Below, piece after piece: positions 14,998 through 22,127 of a stretch of 27,543 bases of DNA. The translations under genes were made by a program, and so were the position numbers. The notes beneath the pieces were generated by a model that did not search any database, was not told the DNA's origin, and saw only the letters and a program-made list of their open reading frames with translations. Origin of the DNA: Methanomassiliicoccus sp. UBA386. GTDB lineage: Archaea > Thermoplasmatota > Thermoplasmata > Methanomassiliicoccales > Methanomassiliicoccaceae. Positions within the stretch are counted from its first letter, which is position 1. Every line of letters starts with the position of its first letter. The DNA is taken from contig DAGU01000109.1 in the NCBI GenBank assembly GCA_002498285.1, positions 3,351 to 30,893 on the forward strand. Direction: 5' to 3'.

Positions 14998-15609
14998 ATG
15001 TCAAAGGACAAAGTAGGGAATGCGGGAGCGTTGGGGCTATGTGCCTTTGGTCTCACGACCTTGGTCCTCATGCTCCATAACAATGGGCTCTACGGGATGA
15101 ACACCATGATACTTGCCATGGGCATGTTCTATGGAGGTCTGGTCCAGCTCATCGTTGGGATATTGGAATGGAAGCATGGCAACACCTTCGGTACGGTGGC
15201 GTTCACATCGTTTGGCGCGTTCTGGCTATCGTTCTGCTTCATGATGATACTGCCACTCTTCGGGTTAGCCGCCCCTGACGCTACTGCGGTTGGCTGGTTC
15301 ATGCTTGTCTGGACGGTCTTCACGTTCGCCATGTTCATCGGCACCCTGAGGATCGCCAGGGCCCTGCAGGTCGTGTTCGGTCTGGGTTCGATCGGCTTCG
15401 CCCTTCTGGCTCTCAATGACCTCACGGGCATTGCGGCCATTGGTGACGTTGCCGCCATCATCGGCGTGCTCCTCGGCTGCGCAGCCCTCTACACTGGCCT
15501 CGCTGAGGTGCTGAACGAGGTCTATGGAAAGGTCATCCTGCCGATCGGGCCGATGGTGCACAAGGAGGATGTTGCGAAGGCCGAATCGCAAAGGGCTCAT
15601 GCAGAGTGA
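14998..15609 (+). CDS. Acetate uptake transporter family protein (GPR1/FUN34/YaaH, AceTr)
   Basis: This 203-residue membrane protein has six hydrophobic segments and the usual small length of AceTr channels. The N-terminus GNAGALGLCAFGLTTL is a variant of the family NPAPLGL motif, and the YGGLVQLIVGILEWKHGNTF segment matches the family core (FYGGLAQ, GMWEFRxGNTF). Members move acetate or succinate with protons; some act on ammonium or other small solutes. The ATG at 14998 has TAGGAGG 7 nt upstream, which excludes the longer frame from 14956. The methyltransferase gene follows after 99 bases on the same strand with two overlapping hairpins between. The altered motif (NAGALGL for NPAPLGL) leaves the substrate open. 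Confidence 0.87.
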   Translation: MSKDKVGNAGALGLCAFGLTTLVLMLHNNGLYGMNTMILAMGMFYGGLVQLIVGILEWKHGNTFGTVAFTSFGAFWLSFCFMMILPLFGLAAPDATAVGWFMLVWTVFTFAMFIGTLRIARALQVVFGLGSIGFALLALNDLTGIAAIGDVAAIIGVLLGCAALYTGLAEVLNEVYGKVILPIGPMVHKEDVAKAESQRAHAE

Positions 15610-15624
15610 GCGATGAGACGTTCC

Positions 15625-15655
15625 GACCCCGTGCTCTCTGGGGGTCAGAGAGCAC
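15625..15655 (+). promoter_or_regulatory. Two mutually exclusive hairpins between permease and methyltransferase genes
   Basis: Hairpin A pairs GACCCC (15625-15630) with GGGGTC (15641-15646). Hairpin B pairs GTGCTCTCT (15631-15639) with AGAGAGCAC (15647-15655), a perfect 9-base stem. Each 3' or loop element lies inside the other hairpin, so both are unlikely to form at once. A T-rich stretch (TCTTTTCATTCATT) begins at 15661. This could be an attenuator, a terminator of the permease transcript, or an mRNA processing site. The methyltransferase ribosome site is about 43 nt downstream. Confidence 0.5.
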
Positions 15656-15697
15656 CCCAATCTTTTCATTCATTAGATCAACGGCGCAAATGGATAT

Positions 15698-15703
15698 TGA
15701 GGT
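15698..15703 (+). promoter_or_regulatory. Ribosome binding site that decides the methyltransferase start
   Basis: TGAGGT lies 5 nt before the ATG at 15709. The other in-frame starts (15613 and 15796) lack such a site. Confidence 0.6.
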
Positions 15704-15708
15704 ATAGC

Positions 15709-16809
15709 ATGATCCAGAACTCAAGACAACAAGCATACACCGGACACCAAACGCCCAGATGCAAGGAAGACTATGGGCATCGGGTCCAGGTCGAAATGGC
15801 ACTGAACTTTGAAACGCCCTACAGGACGCCCGTGCAGAACTTCTCCAACATCACTGCCGTGCACAGCGGGGGGTACCAGTTCAAGGATGCACGATGCACC
15901 CCTGCCCTGTCTGCAAAGCTGGCGCTCAGGTTTGCAAAGTTGACGCACTCCGACTTCGTCAAGCCTGCGCTGGACACCAACGGACAGCTGATAGACACCG
16001 GCCTCGACGTCAAACAGCCCGACGACAACTATGGTCGCGTGATGTCCACGCTCATCAATGAGCCTGAAGACGTCGACAAACTTGAGCTGTATGATCCCTT
16101 CAATCCCAGGGAGTGCCCGATGTTCACCAAGGGATTTGTGGACAACATCAGCATGGTGTCGAAGACCATGGACGAGGACTTCCACGTGCTGGGAATGTCC
16201 TGGGGGCCGTTCACCACTGCCGCATTCCTGCGAGGCGCCGAAAACATCATGATGGACATCAATTTCGAGCCCGATCTCGTAAAAAAGATGGTCTCAAAGA
16301 CCGCCGTCTTCTGCGAGGAGATCCAGCTCAGGTGCATCGAGGCAGGTGCCACTGCCCTCTGGATGTCCGATCCTACTGCATCAGAGGACATGATCTCCAG
16401 CGAGATGTATGAAAAGCTCGCCTTTGACGGCACAAAGCAGGTCTGCACCAGCGTCAAGAGCAAGACCAAGGTGCCCATAATGGTGCATATGTGCGGGGAT
16501 ACCATGGAGACGATGAAGCTGCTGCCGGATGCCGGTGTGGAGTGCTTCAGCTGCGATGTCAAGAACGATCTTGCCGTCGCAAGGAAGAACATCGGAAAGA
16601 GAATGGCCCTGATGGGGAACCTCGACCCCGTAAAGGTCCTGTGGCAGGGCACGCCCGAGACCATCAGGAGCGCCTCGTACGGGTGCATCGAAGCTGCAGG
16701 GCAGGAGGGAGGGTTCATCCTAGCGCCCGGATGCGAGAGCCCCAGGGACTGCTCCGATGAGAACATGATCGCCATGGGGATGGCCGGTATCGATTACTGG
16801 ATGAAGTGA
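15709..16809 (+). CDS. UroD-fold methyltransferase, MtaA/MtbA-like (corrinoid:thiol methyltransferase family)
   Basis: The 366-residue protein belongs to the uroporphyrinogen-decarboxylase fold group used by methanogens to move methyl groups from a corrinoid protein to coenzyme M. It carries the zinc ligands of MtaA/MtbA: H260 and C262 in VHMCGDT and C342 in LAPGCES. True UroD lacks these. The 80-residue gap between the last two is close to that in MtaA (C239 and C316). Other family segments are SWGPFTTAAFLRGAENIMMD and ALMGNLDPVKVLWQGTPE. The substrate (methanol, methylamine or another methyl donor) cannot be read from the sequence, and no corrinoid protein or substrate methyltransferase is adjacent. 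The N-terminus before NFETPYRTPV is longer than usual. It likely shares regulation with the upstream permease. Confidence 0.88.
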   Translation: MIQNSRQQAYTGHQTPRCKEDYGHRVQVEMALNFETPYRTPVQNFSNITAVHSGGYQFKDARCTPALSAKLALRFAKLTHSDFVKPALDTNGQLIDTGLDVKQPDDNYGRVMSTLINEPEDVDKLELYDPFNPRECPMFTKGFVDNISMVSKTMDEDFHVLGMSWGPFTTAAFLRGAENIMMDINFEPDLVKKMVSKTAVFCEEIQLRCIEAGATALWMSDPTASEDMISSEMYEKLAFDGTKQVCTSVKSKTKVPIMVHMCGDTMETMKLLPDAGVECFSCDVKNDLAVARKNIGKRMALMGNLDPVKVLWQGTPETIRSASYGCIEAAGQEGGFILAPGCESPRDCSDENMIAMGMAGIDYWMK

Positions 16810-16843
16810 TTGCCAAAGACGTAGCCTAATCCTCAACATGCCC

Positions 16844-16889
16844 GGGCCAAGGCTGGTGATGAGCCTTGTGCCCACGGCATGATCTTTTT
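16844..16889 (+). terminator. Terminator-like hairpin and T-run after the methyltransferase gene
   Basis: GGGC plus CAAGGCT (16844-16854) pairs with AGCCTTG plus GCCC (16862-16873), leaving one bulged T and a 7-nt loop. Five T residues follow at 16885-16889. Archaea terminate mainly at T-runs, so the T-run may matter more than the stem. Confidence 0.45.
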
Positions 16890-17094
16890 CTGGAAAGGCC
16901 CCTGATCAAGACCGTTCGGTTCATTGCATTTGGAGTCTTTTGACCGATCGAAGCATTTCTTCAATGGGCGTTAGCACGGCCGAGCCGCATGAGGGGATCA
17001 CACGGTCATCATCATCGCGCAATGTCCGACCGCTTGTTGGACGGCTCCTGCTCGAGCACCGGTGGCCTTGACATGCATCGTTCAGCCGTTCACC

Positions 17095-17112
17095 GACCTG
17101 TCAGGACAGGTC
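17095..17112. repeat. Inverted repeat with perfect 8-base arms
   Basis: GACCTGTC and GACAGGTC are separated by AG. The site is isolated in the gene-free stretch about 240 bases upstream of the transporter. It could be a binding site for a dimeric regulator or a short RNA hairpin. Confidence 0.4.
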
Positions 17113-17316
17113 ATTGCGGCGTAGGCCGGCCGTTCTCCATATCCTTGGGGAAGGTTCCGGCCTGAGGCCATTCGTTATTCGGCCGAAAGGCCTCCGTTGA
17201 TGACATGGGGCCGGAGCGGGGGGCGGGGCTGAGTAAGGTGCGGCCCTCGCCCGTCCATGCTCCGCGGGGATCGTTCAGGCGATGCCGAAATGATGCCTGA
17301 CCGCAAGGCTATTAGT

Positions 17317-17331
17317 GGAGCAGCCTGCTCC
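17317..17331. promoter_or_regulatory. Inverted repeat immediately upstream of the EamA transporter start
   Basis: GGAGCA and TGCTCC are separated by GCC, 17 bases before the ATG at 17349. A weak TATA-like CTATTAG (17309-17315) touches its left side. It is therefore well placed to be a repressor operator, or a hairpin limiting ribosome access if it is transcribed. Confidence 0.4.
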
Positions 17332-17348
17332 GGCATCGGGTAAGGACG

Positions 17349-18380
17349 ATGGAAGCAAGGCCGTTGATGTACGTCATCATCTCGACCGCCCTGTTCGGCA
17401 TCAGTCCGCCAGTGGCAAAGGTGCTGCTGGAAGACCTCGACCCGGTGGCGCTGGCCGGTTTGCTGTACGTGGGGGCGTTCATCGGCCTGACGATCGTCAG
17501 CGTCATGCGCCCCTCCCGCCCGTCCGCGCCGCTGGAGCGGAAGGACGCGCCATGGCTGGCCGGGGCCATCCTGGCCGGCGGGGTGCTCGCTCCGGTGGCC
17601 CTCATGAGCGGCCTCACCATGGTCTCCGGCCTGGCCGGTTCTCTGCTCACGAACCTGGAAGGGGTGGCCACCGCGTTCATTGCCGTCCTCGTCTTCCGCG
17701 AGTATGCCGGCAAGCGGCTGTGGGCCGCGCTGGCCATGATGACCGCGGCCGGCGTCCTGCTGTCCTGGGACCCCTCGGGCGGCACCGTCGATCCCATGGG
17801 CCCGCTGCTCATCGTGTTGGCCATGATATGCTGGGGGGTCGACAACAATCTTACGAGGCAGATCTCCGGCAAGGACCCGGTCCGCATAGCGCAGCTGAAA
17901 GGTCTGATCGCCGGTTCGTTCTCCTTGAGCGTGGCGGCGCTGCTCGGCGTCCGGCTGTCGCTGACGCCGCCGTTGTTCTTTGCGCTGCTGCTCGGCGCGC
18001 TCAGCTACGGCATCAGCCTGGTGCTGTTCATCAAGGCGCTGGAGGGCCTCGGCTCCTCGCGCACGGGGGCGTTCTTCAGCCTGGGCCCGTTCGTCGGAGC
18101 GCTCGTTGCGGTGCTCTTCCTGGGCGATCCCCTCACGCCGCCGTTCATAGCGGCCGCGGCGCTCATGGCCCTGGGCGTGTACGCCCTCATGGCCGAGCGG
18201 CACTCGCACACGCACCGCCATGAGCGGATGGTCCACGAGCACGTCCACGAGCACGACGCCCATCACCGCCATGTCCATGATGGCGAGGGCGCGCACAGCC
18301 ATGAGCACGTTCACGAGGCGATGGTGCACAGCCACGTGCACTGGCCGGACGAGCACCACCGGCACGAGCATGACGACTAG
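17349..18380 (+). CDS. EamA/DMT-superfamily membrane transporter with histidine-rich tail
   Basis: The first 280 or so residues form two repeats of hydrophobic helices in the EamA pattern (about ten membrane segments; ISTALFGISPPVAKVLLEDL at the start). Each carries the family's GLxxxxGxLLTNLEG-like segments. EamA proteins export or import metabolites and drugs. The remarkable part is the C-terminal 59 residues, of which 23 are histidine, interspersed with Glu and Asp (HEHVHEHDAHHRHVHD and similar). Such tails bind Zn, Ni, Co or Cu in known metal transporters. The protein may be a metal or metal-complex transporter, or metal-gated. The ATG at 17349 has TAAGGA 3 nt upstream; 17367 (MYVIIS) is an alternative start. 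The stop is three bases from the convergent GNAT gene. Confidence 0.88.
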   Translation: MEARPLMYVIISTALFGISPPVAKVLLEDLDPVALAGLLYVGAFIGLTIVSVMRPSRPSAPLERKDAPWLAGAILAGGVLAPVALMSGLTMVSGLAGSLLTNLEGVATAFIAVLVFREYAGKRLWAALAMMTAAGVLLSWDPSGGTVDPMGPLLIVLAMICWGVDNNLTRQISGKDPVRIAQLKGLIAGSFSLSVAALLGVRLSLTPPLFFALLLGALSYGISLVLFIKALEGLGSSRTGAFFSLGPFVGALVAVLFLGDPLTPPFIAAAALMALGVYALMAERHSHTHRHERMVHEHVHEHDAHHRHVHDGEGAHSHEHVHEAMVHSHVHWPDEHHRHEHDD

Positions 18381-18383
18381 AGG

Positions 18384-19553
18384 TCAGCGATGGAACGCCT
18401 TCAGCGCCTGGTCCCTGGCCCCGGAGCGGTCCACCAGCTGCTTCAGCCCCGGAAGCGAGGAGATCTTGGCCATCGCTTTCACAGTGCCTCGTTTTGCCTG
18501 TATCCGAATGAGCGGCACGTCCTTGGCGCCCAGGCGGTACTTGAACTCCTCCGGGCCGGCCCCGAAGTCGAATTGCACGAAGCCCGCCTCCTGGGCCTCC
18601 CTCATGGCATAGATCGCCACCAGGTTCCCGGGCGAGAACTCCGCGAAGCGGTTGTTCATTCCGACGCGATACGCCCGCATCAGGTCCCCGTCGTCCAGGC
18701 ATAGCATCTGCGATGCGAGCGTGCCGTCGATCCAGACCTCGTAGACCATCCCGCGGCCTTCTTCGGCGGTCGCGCGCATGACGTCCCTCAGGAATCCCGA
18801 CAGGTTCTCGTTGCTGAAGATGCTCCCGCCCTTCTCGCTCCACCGCTCCATGTGCTGCAGCGCATACAGCTCGGTCGCTTCCGACGTCTCCTCGGGCAGG
18901 TCGACGGTGCGATAGCTGATGCGGTTGTCCCTTTCCAGCGCCTCTATGGCCTTGCGTATCGTTCTCCTGGTGCGAGATGAAGCGACGTCCATCACATCGC
19001 CGTTCTGCGGGATGTCCGTCCTGGGGCAGGGGATGTGCATGACCTCGTCCGTCTCCCACCGTTCGGCCACGCGGCGAAGCAATGCGCGGTTGACGTCATC
19101 GTCTCGTAATTCGTTCAGGTGCAGGACGTTCCATTCAAGCTCGCCCATGGCGTCGACGATGGCGTCGATGATGTCCTCTCGCTCGTCCAGCACCATTATC
19201 CCCAGGTCGTACAGCTCCGCCACGCCGGCCCCGTTGCCTACCATGGACAGCTTCCGCATGCGGATACCCATGGCCCGATGCTCCATCACCGCGAAGGGCG
19301 CCAGGCCGACCAGCTCCCCGTCCTCCTCCACCATGACGATGCGCGGCTGTGCTATCTGATCGAAGTGCCGCAGCCACTCCATCCCCCAGTCGAAGGAGGA
19401 GAATATCGAGCCGCGACATCTCTTCCTCAACGATTCCCACTCCGCCTGTATGAGCGGCACGTCCTCGGTATTGTCTACCACACGCACCGTCAGTTCGGCT
19501 ATCCTGCGGACCGAGCGGTCCCACTTCCCCACCTGTTCCATTGTCATTTTCAT
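18384..19553 (-). CDS. BioF2/CelD-type GNAT acyltransferase
   Basis: The 389-residue protein has two GNAT-like halves. The C-terminal one carries the BioF2-like (PF13480-type) signature: YEVWIDGTLASQMLCLDDG, FSPGNLVAIYAMREA and QFDFGAGPEEFKYRLG. Relatives acylate sugars or transfer aminoacyl groups in exopolysaccharide and peptidoglycan pathways. It is the last gene of the glycan operon, and its ATG overlaps the stop of the preceding radical SAM gene (ATGA). In-frame ATGs at 19547 and 19541 are alternatives; 19547 is better spaced from the GAGGA site. The substrate is unknown; modification of a glycan built by the upstream transferases is the simplest inference. Confidence 0.82.
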   Translation of the reverse strand: MKMTMEQVGKWDRSVRRIAELTVRVVDNTEDVPLIQAEWESLRKRCRGSIFSSFDWGMEWLRHFDQIAQPRIVMVEEDGELVGLAPFAVMEHRAMGIRMRKLSMVGNGAGVAELYDLGIMVLDEREDIIDAIVDAMGELEWNVLHLNELRDDDVNRALLRRVAERWETDEVMHIPCPRTDIPQNGDVMDVASSRTRRTIRKAIEALERDNRISYRTVDLPEETSEATELYALQHMERWSEKGGSIFSNENLSGFLRDVMRATAEEGRGMVYEVWIDGTLASQMLCLDDGDLMRAYRVGMNNRFAEFSPGNLVAIYAMREAQEAGFVQFDFGAGPEEFKYRLGAKDVPLIRIQAKRGTVKAMAKISSLPGLKQLVDRSGARDQALKAFHR

Positions 19554-20941
19554 TCCTCACGGTCCCTGCCGTCTTTGAGCAGGTATCTGAGCCCCCTGAT
19601 GGGGGCGGTGAGCGGCTCCCTGATGGCCGAGCCCATGTACGAGCGCATCATCGCTCGCCTCTTGGTCCGGCGCTCTATGTCCAAGTATCTCTGCGATGTC
19701 ACGTGGGCCATGCCCTTGCGGTCGATGGCCGAGAGTTCGTACGTTCCGACGCGCCCCCAGTCCTCCAGCGTCTGAGGCGGGACGAAGCCCTCCCTGACCG
19801 CGTCCTCGAACAGGGGCGTGTTGGGATACGGCGTATACGACAGGAACTCCGTGTACTCCGGTCGGATCGTCCGCAGCAGATGCTCGGTCGCCCTGGCGTC
19901 CTCCTCCGTCTCGCCCGGCAATCCGCTGACCATCATGGCGTACAGCTCAATGCCGGCGGCATGGACGTCGGCGGCCGCCCTCTCCAGCGTCTCCACCGTC
20001 ATCCCCTTGTTGACGGCTTCCAGCATGCGCGCCGACCCCGTCTCCACGCCGATGAGCACCTGGCGGCAGCCGGCGTCGTACATCTCCCTGAGCAGCCCAG
20101 GCTGGATGAGGTCGGCCCGTACCTCGCAGTTCCATACGATGTCCAGGCCCCGTTCCTTTATGCCGCCGCATATGCCGCGGACCCGCTGCGGGTCGGCGTA
20201 GAACAGATCGTCGATGATGAGGAAGCCGCCGATCCGTTCGTCCAGGGACAGCACGTGCTCCATGGCCTCCAGCGTCCTGTTGGCCGACAGCGGATGCCAC
20301 CGGCCGCCCCACATGGAGCGGGCGTAGCAGAAGCCGCATCGGCCGGTGCAGCCTCTTGACGTGACTATGGGAACGACCGAGCGCCCATGCAGCGGGACGA
20401 GATATCTAGAAAGGTCCCCTAGGCCCTCCCACCACGGGAGGGGGAGCGTGTCTAGGTCCGCTATCCTCTCCCTCCGTTCCGTTATCACTGCCCGACCGCC
20501 CCTGGCGAACGCTATTCCCTGTACAGAAGCGAGGTCTCCTCCGCTCTCCAGCGCTCGCAGCAGCTCGGATGCCGTCACCTCGCCCTCGCCCAGCACGGCC
20601 ACGTCCACCGGCCCCTGCAGGACGGTCATCTCCGGGAGCGTCGTCGGGCCGGGCCCGCCCCAGATGACGGGTTTGCCGTCCTCCCGGGCCCACCGGGACA
20701 CCTCCAGCGCCCGCAGTATGGCCGAGCTGATCTTGACATGGACGCCGACGACATCGGCGTCGATGCTCCCGAGCGTGGTGCGCTTCCCCCCATCCAGCTC
20801 CTCTCCGGACCAGTCGAGCAGGGAGATGTCGTGGCCTTCCTCCCGCAGGTAGGCGGCCAGCTGCATGATGCCGAAGGGCGGCGACGGTCTCAGCTCCCGC
20901 TCCTCGGGGCCGAAGCCCACGTTGACCAGGGCGACCTTCAT
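19550..20941 (-). CDS. B12-binding-type radical SAM enzyme (second of two)
   Basis: The 463-residue protein has an N-terminal cobalamin-binding-like Rossmann domain (about 1-135; KVALVNVG, PPFGIMQLAAYLREEGHDISLLD). It lacks the DxHxxG histidine, as many radical SAM relatives do. A radical SAM domain follows with C198, C202 and C205 in SRGCTGRCGFCYA for the 4Fe-4S cluster. GVETGS and SGLPGETEEDA are SAM-binding segments. Such enzymes methylate unactivated carbons or rearrange lipids and sugars. The start overlaps the GT4 stop (ATGA), and the stop overlaps the GNAT start. The context predicts tailoring of a glycan or its lipid carrier, but the reaction is unknown. Confidence 0.88.
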   Translation of the reverse strand: MKVALVNVGFGPEERELRPSPPFGIMQLAAYLREEGHDISLLDWSGEELDGGKRTTLGSIDADVVGVHVKISSAILRALEVSRWAREDGKPVIWGGPGPTTLPEMTVLQGPVDVAVLGEGEVTASELLRALESGGDLASVQGIAFARGGRAVITERRERIADLDTLPLPWWEGLGDLSRYLVPLHGRSVVPIVTSRGCTGRCGFCYARSMWGGRWHPLSANRTLEAMEHVLSLDERIGGFLIIDDLFYADPQRVRGICGGIKERGLDIVWNCEVRADLIQPGLLREMYDAGCRQVLIGVETGSARMLEAVNKGMTVETLERAAADVHAAGIELYAMMVSGLPGETEEDARATEHLLRTIRPEYTEFLSYTPYPNTPLFEDAVREGFVPPQTLEDWGRVGTYELSAIDRKGMAHVTSQRYLDIERRTKRRAMMRSYMGSAIREPLTAPIRGLRYLLKDGRDREE

Positions 20942-22116
20942 GCCGTTCCCTCCGCCAGCTCAAGATATCGTGAGATGTAGCCTTCCGGGGTGTGCGCCTC
21001 CTCATACCGGCGCAGCGCGTTGGAGGCCATGCCTTTCCTCATGTCCCGTTCGTCCGCGAACATCCTCAGCGCTGACGCCAGCCCGTCCACCGTCAGGTCG
21101 GCCACCAGGCCGCAGGGTCCGGACACCAGCTCCGGCAGGCCGCCCCTCGGCGAGACGAGCAGGGGCACGCCCATGGAGAGCGCCTCGATGCACGAGAGCG
21201 GCGAGTTCTCCGAGCATATGGATGGGGCGACCAGGCACAGCGCCGTTGATAGCTCGTCGATCATCTCGCCCCGCTGCAGGAAGCCCAGCTTCCGCACCTT
21301 CCCGCCGGTGCGCTCCTCGTACTCGTCCACCAAACCTTCCAGGCTGCCGCTTCCCGCCACGTGCAGCTCCGCGTCCACGTTCGAGGCCTCGTAGGCGCGC
21401 AGCAGGAGACCGAGCCCCTTGTGCTCCTCGAGAACGCCGGCGAACAGGAAGTGCGACGGCCCCCGCGCCCGGACGTCCGGTCGGGGCACGAAGTTGGGCA
21501 GGATCGTTGAGCCCAGCCCGATCCGCTCCCGCAGGACGCTGGACATGTAGTGCGACGGCGCTATGGCATGGTCGATGCCCTCCACGTTCCGGGAGAACGC
21601 CCCGTTCCGCCAGGCCTGCGGCGGGCGCCCCGAAGAGATGGCGCACACCGTGCACTCCTGTCCGGCGCACCTCTCCTTGCCGCGGTACATCATGTCGCTT
21701 CGCGGGCAAACGAGCCAGTGATCGTGCGCCGTGTACAGATGAGGCATCTTGCCGACGCCCAGGACCTCGTGGCCCAGCAACGAGATGTTATGATGGTGGA
21801 TCCAATCCGGGCGGACCTCCGAGACGATGCGTCGCAGCTGCCTCTCGACCTTCCTGTTCGAACCCGTGAGGTACGTGACCGCCGCCGACGCCGAGCCCAT
21901 GCTGGTGCTGACCGGATGAACGTGCACGCCGCTGCTCTCGGGCCGCGGCTCGCGCCCCTTCGACTTCAGATGGAAGGCGTCCATGCTGTGCAGCACGTGC
22001 ACCTCATGGCCGCGGCTCGCAAGCTCTTCCGCCAGGTACTTGACGTGAACGGCGTCCCCGCCCAGGTGGTACGGGGGATAGAAGGTCGAGGTCATCACTA
22101 TGCGTCGGGTCTCCAT
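20938..22116 (-). CDS. Glycosyltransferase family 4 (second of two)
   Basis: This GT-B enzyme of 392 residues should transfer a sugar from a nucleotide donor. The N-terminus reads TSTFYPPYHLGGDAVHVKYLAEELASRGHEV, the acceptor-side Rossmann fold with the GG loop. The C-terminal half has the donor site, with FAGVLEEHKGLGLLLRAY and SICSENSPLSCIEALSMGVPLLVS, a GT4 EX7E-like region. C-rich HWLVCPRSDMMYRGKERCAG around residue 135-155 is seen in several GT4 proteins. I start at the ATG at 22116, since AGGTGG lies 5 nt before it; a GTG at 22125 would put the site downstream of the start. Both ends are coupled to radical SAM genes, 9 bases upstream and a 4-base overlap downstream. Confidence 0.87.
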   Translation of the reverse strand: METRRIVMTSTFYPPYHLGGDAVHVKYLAEELASRGHEVHVLHSMDAFHLKSKGREPRPESSGVHVHPVSTSMGSASAAVTYLTGSNRKVERQLRRIVSEVRPDWIHHHNISLLGHEVLGVGKMPHLYTAHDHWLVCPRSDMMYRGKERCAGQECTVCAISSGRPPQAWRNGAFSRNVEGIDHAIAPSHYMSSVLRERIGLGSTILPNFVPRPDVRARGPSHFLFAGVLEEHKGLGLLLRAYEASNVDAELHVAGSGSLEGLVDEYEERTGGKVRKLGFLQRGEMIDELSTALCLVAPSICSENSPLSCIEALSMGVPLLVSPRGGLPELVSGPCGLVADLTVDGLASALRMFADERDMRKGMASNALRRYEEAHTPEGYISRYLELAEGTA

Positions 22117-22121
22117 TCGTC

Positions 22122-22127
22122 CCACCT
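22122..22127 (-). promoter_or_regulatory. Ribosome binding site deciding the start of the second GT4 gene
   Basis: AGGTGG on the minus strand overlaps the stop codon of the upstream radical SAM gene and lies 5 nt before the ATG at 22116. It favours that ATG over the GTG at 22125. Confidence 0.6.

Larger units (their letters stand above)
16810..17348 (+). other. Gene-free interval with terminator and inverted repeats
   Basis: About 540 bases have no convincing gene on either strand. Seen are a terminator-like hairpin (16844-16873) with a T-run, an 8-base-arm inverted repeat (17095-17112), a GGCC-GAAA-GGCC mini-hairpin at about 17181-17192, and an inverted repeat just before the transporter start (17317-17331). 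I see no tRNA. A regulatory or small-RNA role is possible but unproven. Confidence 0.5.

Noticed and set aside
15709..16809. Uroporphyrinogen decarboxylase (HemE) linked to the HemD-like gene
   Set aside because: The zinc ligands HxC and C342 fit methyltransferases of the MtaA/MtbA group, not HemE.
12967..16866. 10-base inverted repeat (AGGCTCATCA / TGATGAGCCT) at both edges of the less GC-rich module
   Set aside because: A 10-base match between two 500-base regions, counting both orientations, is expected about half the time by chance, and one copy is part of the terminator hairpin.
17175..18371. 398-codon minus-strand frame opposite the EamA transporter
   Set aside because: It runs antisense to a clear membrane protein and into the gene-free region; its composition is typical of a shadow frame.
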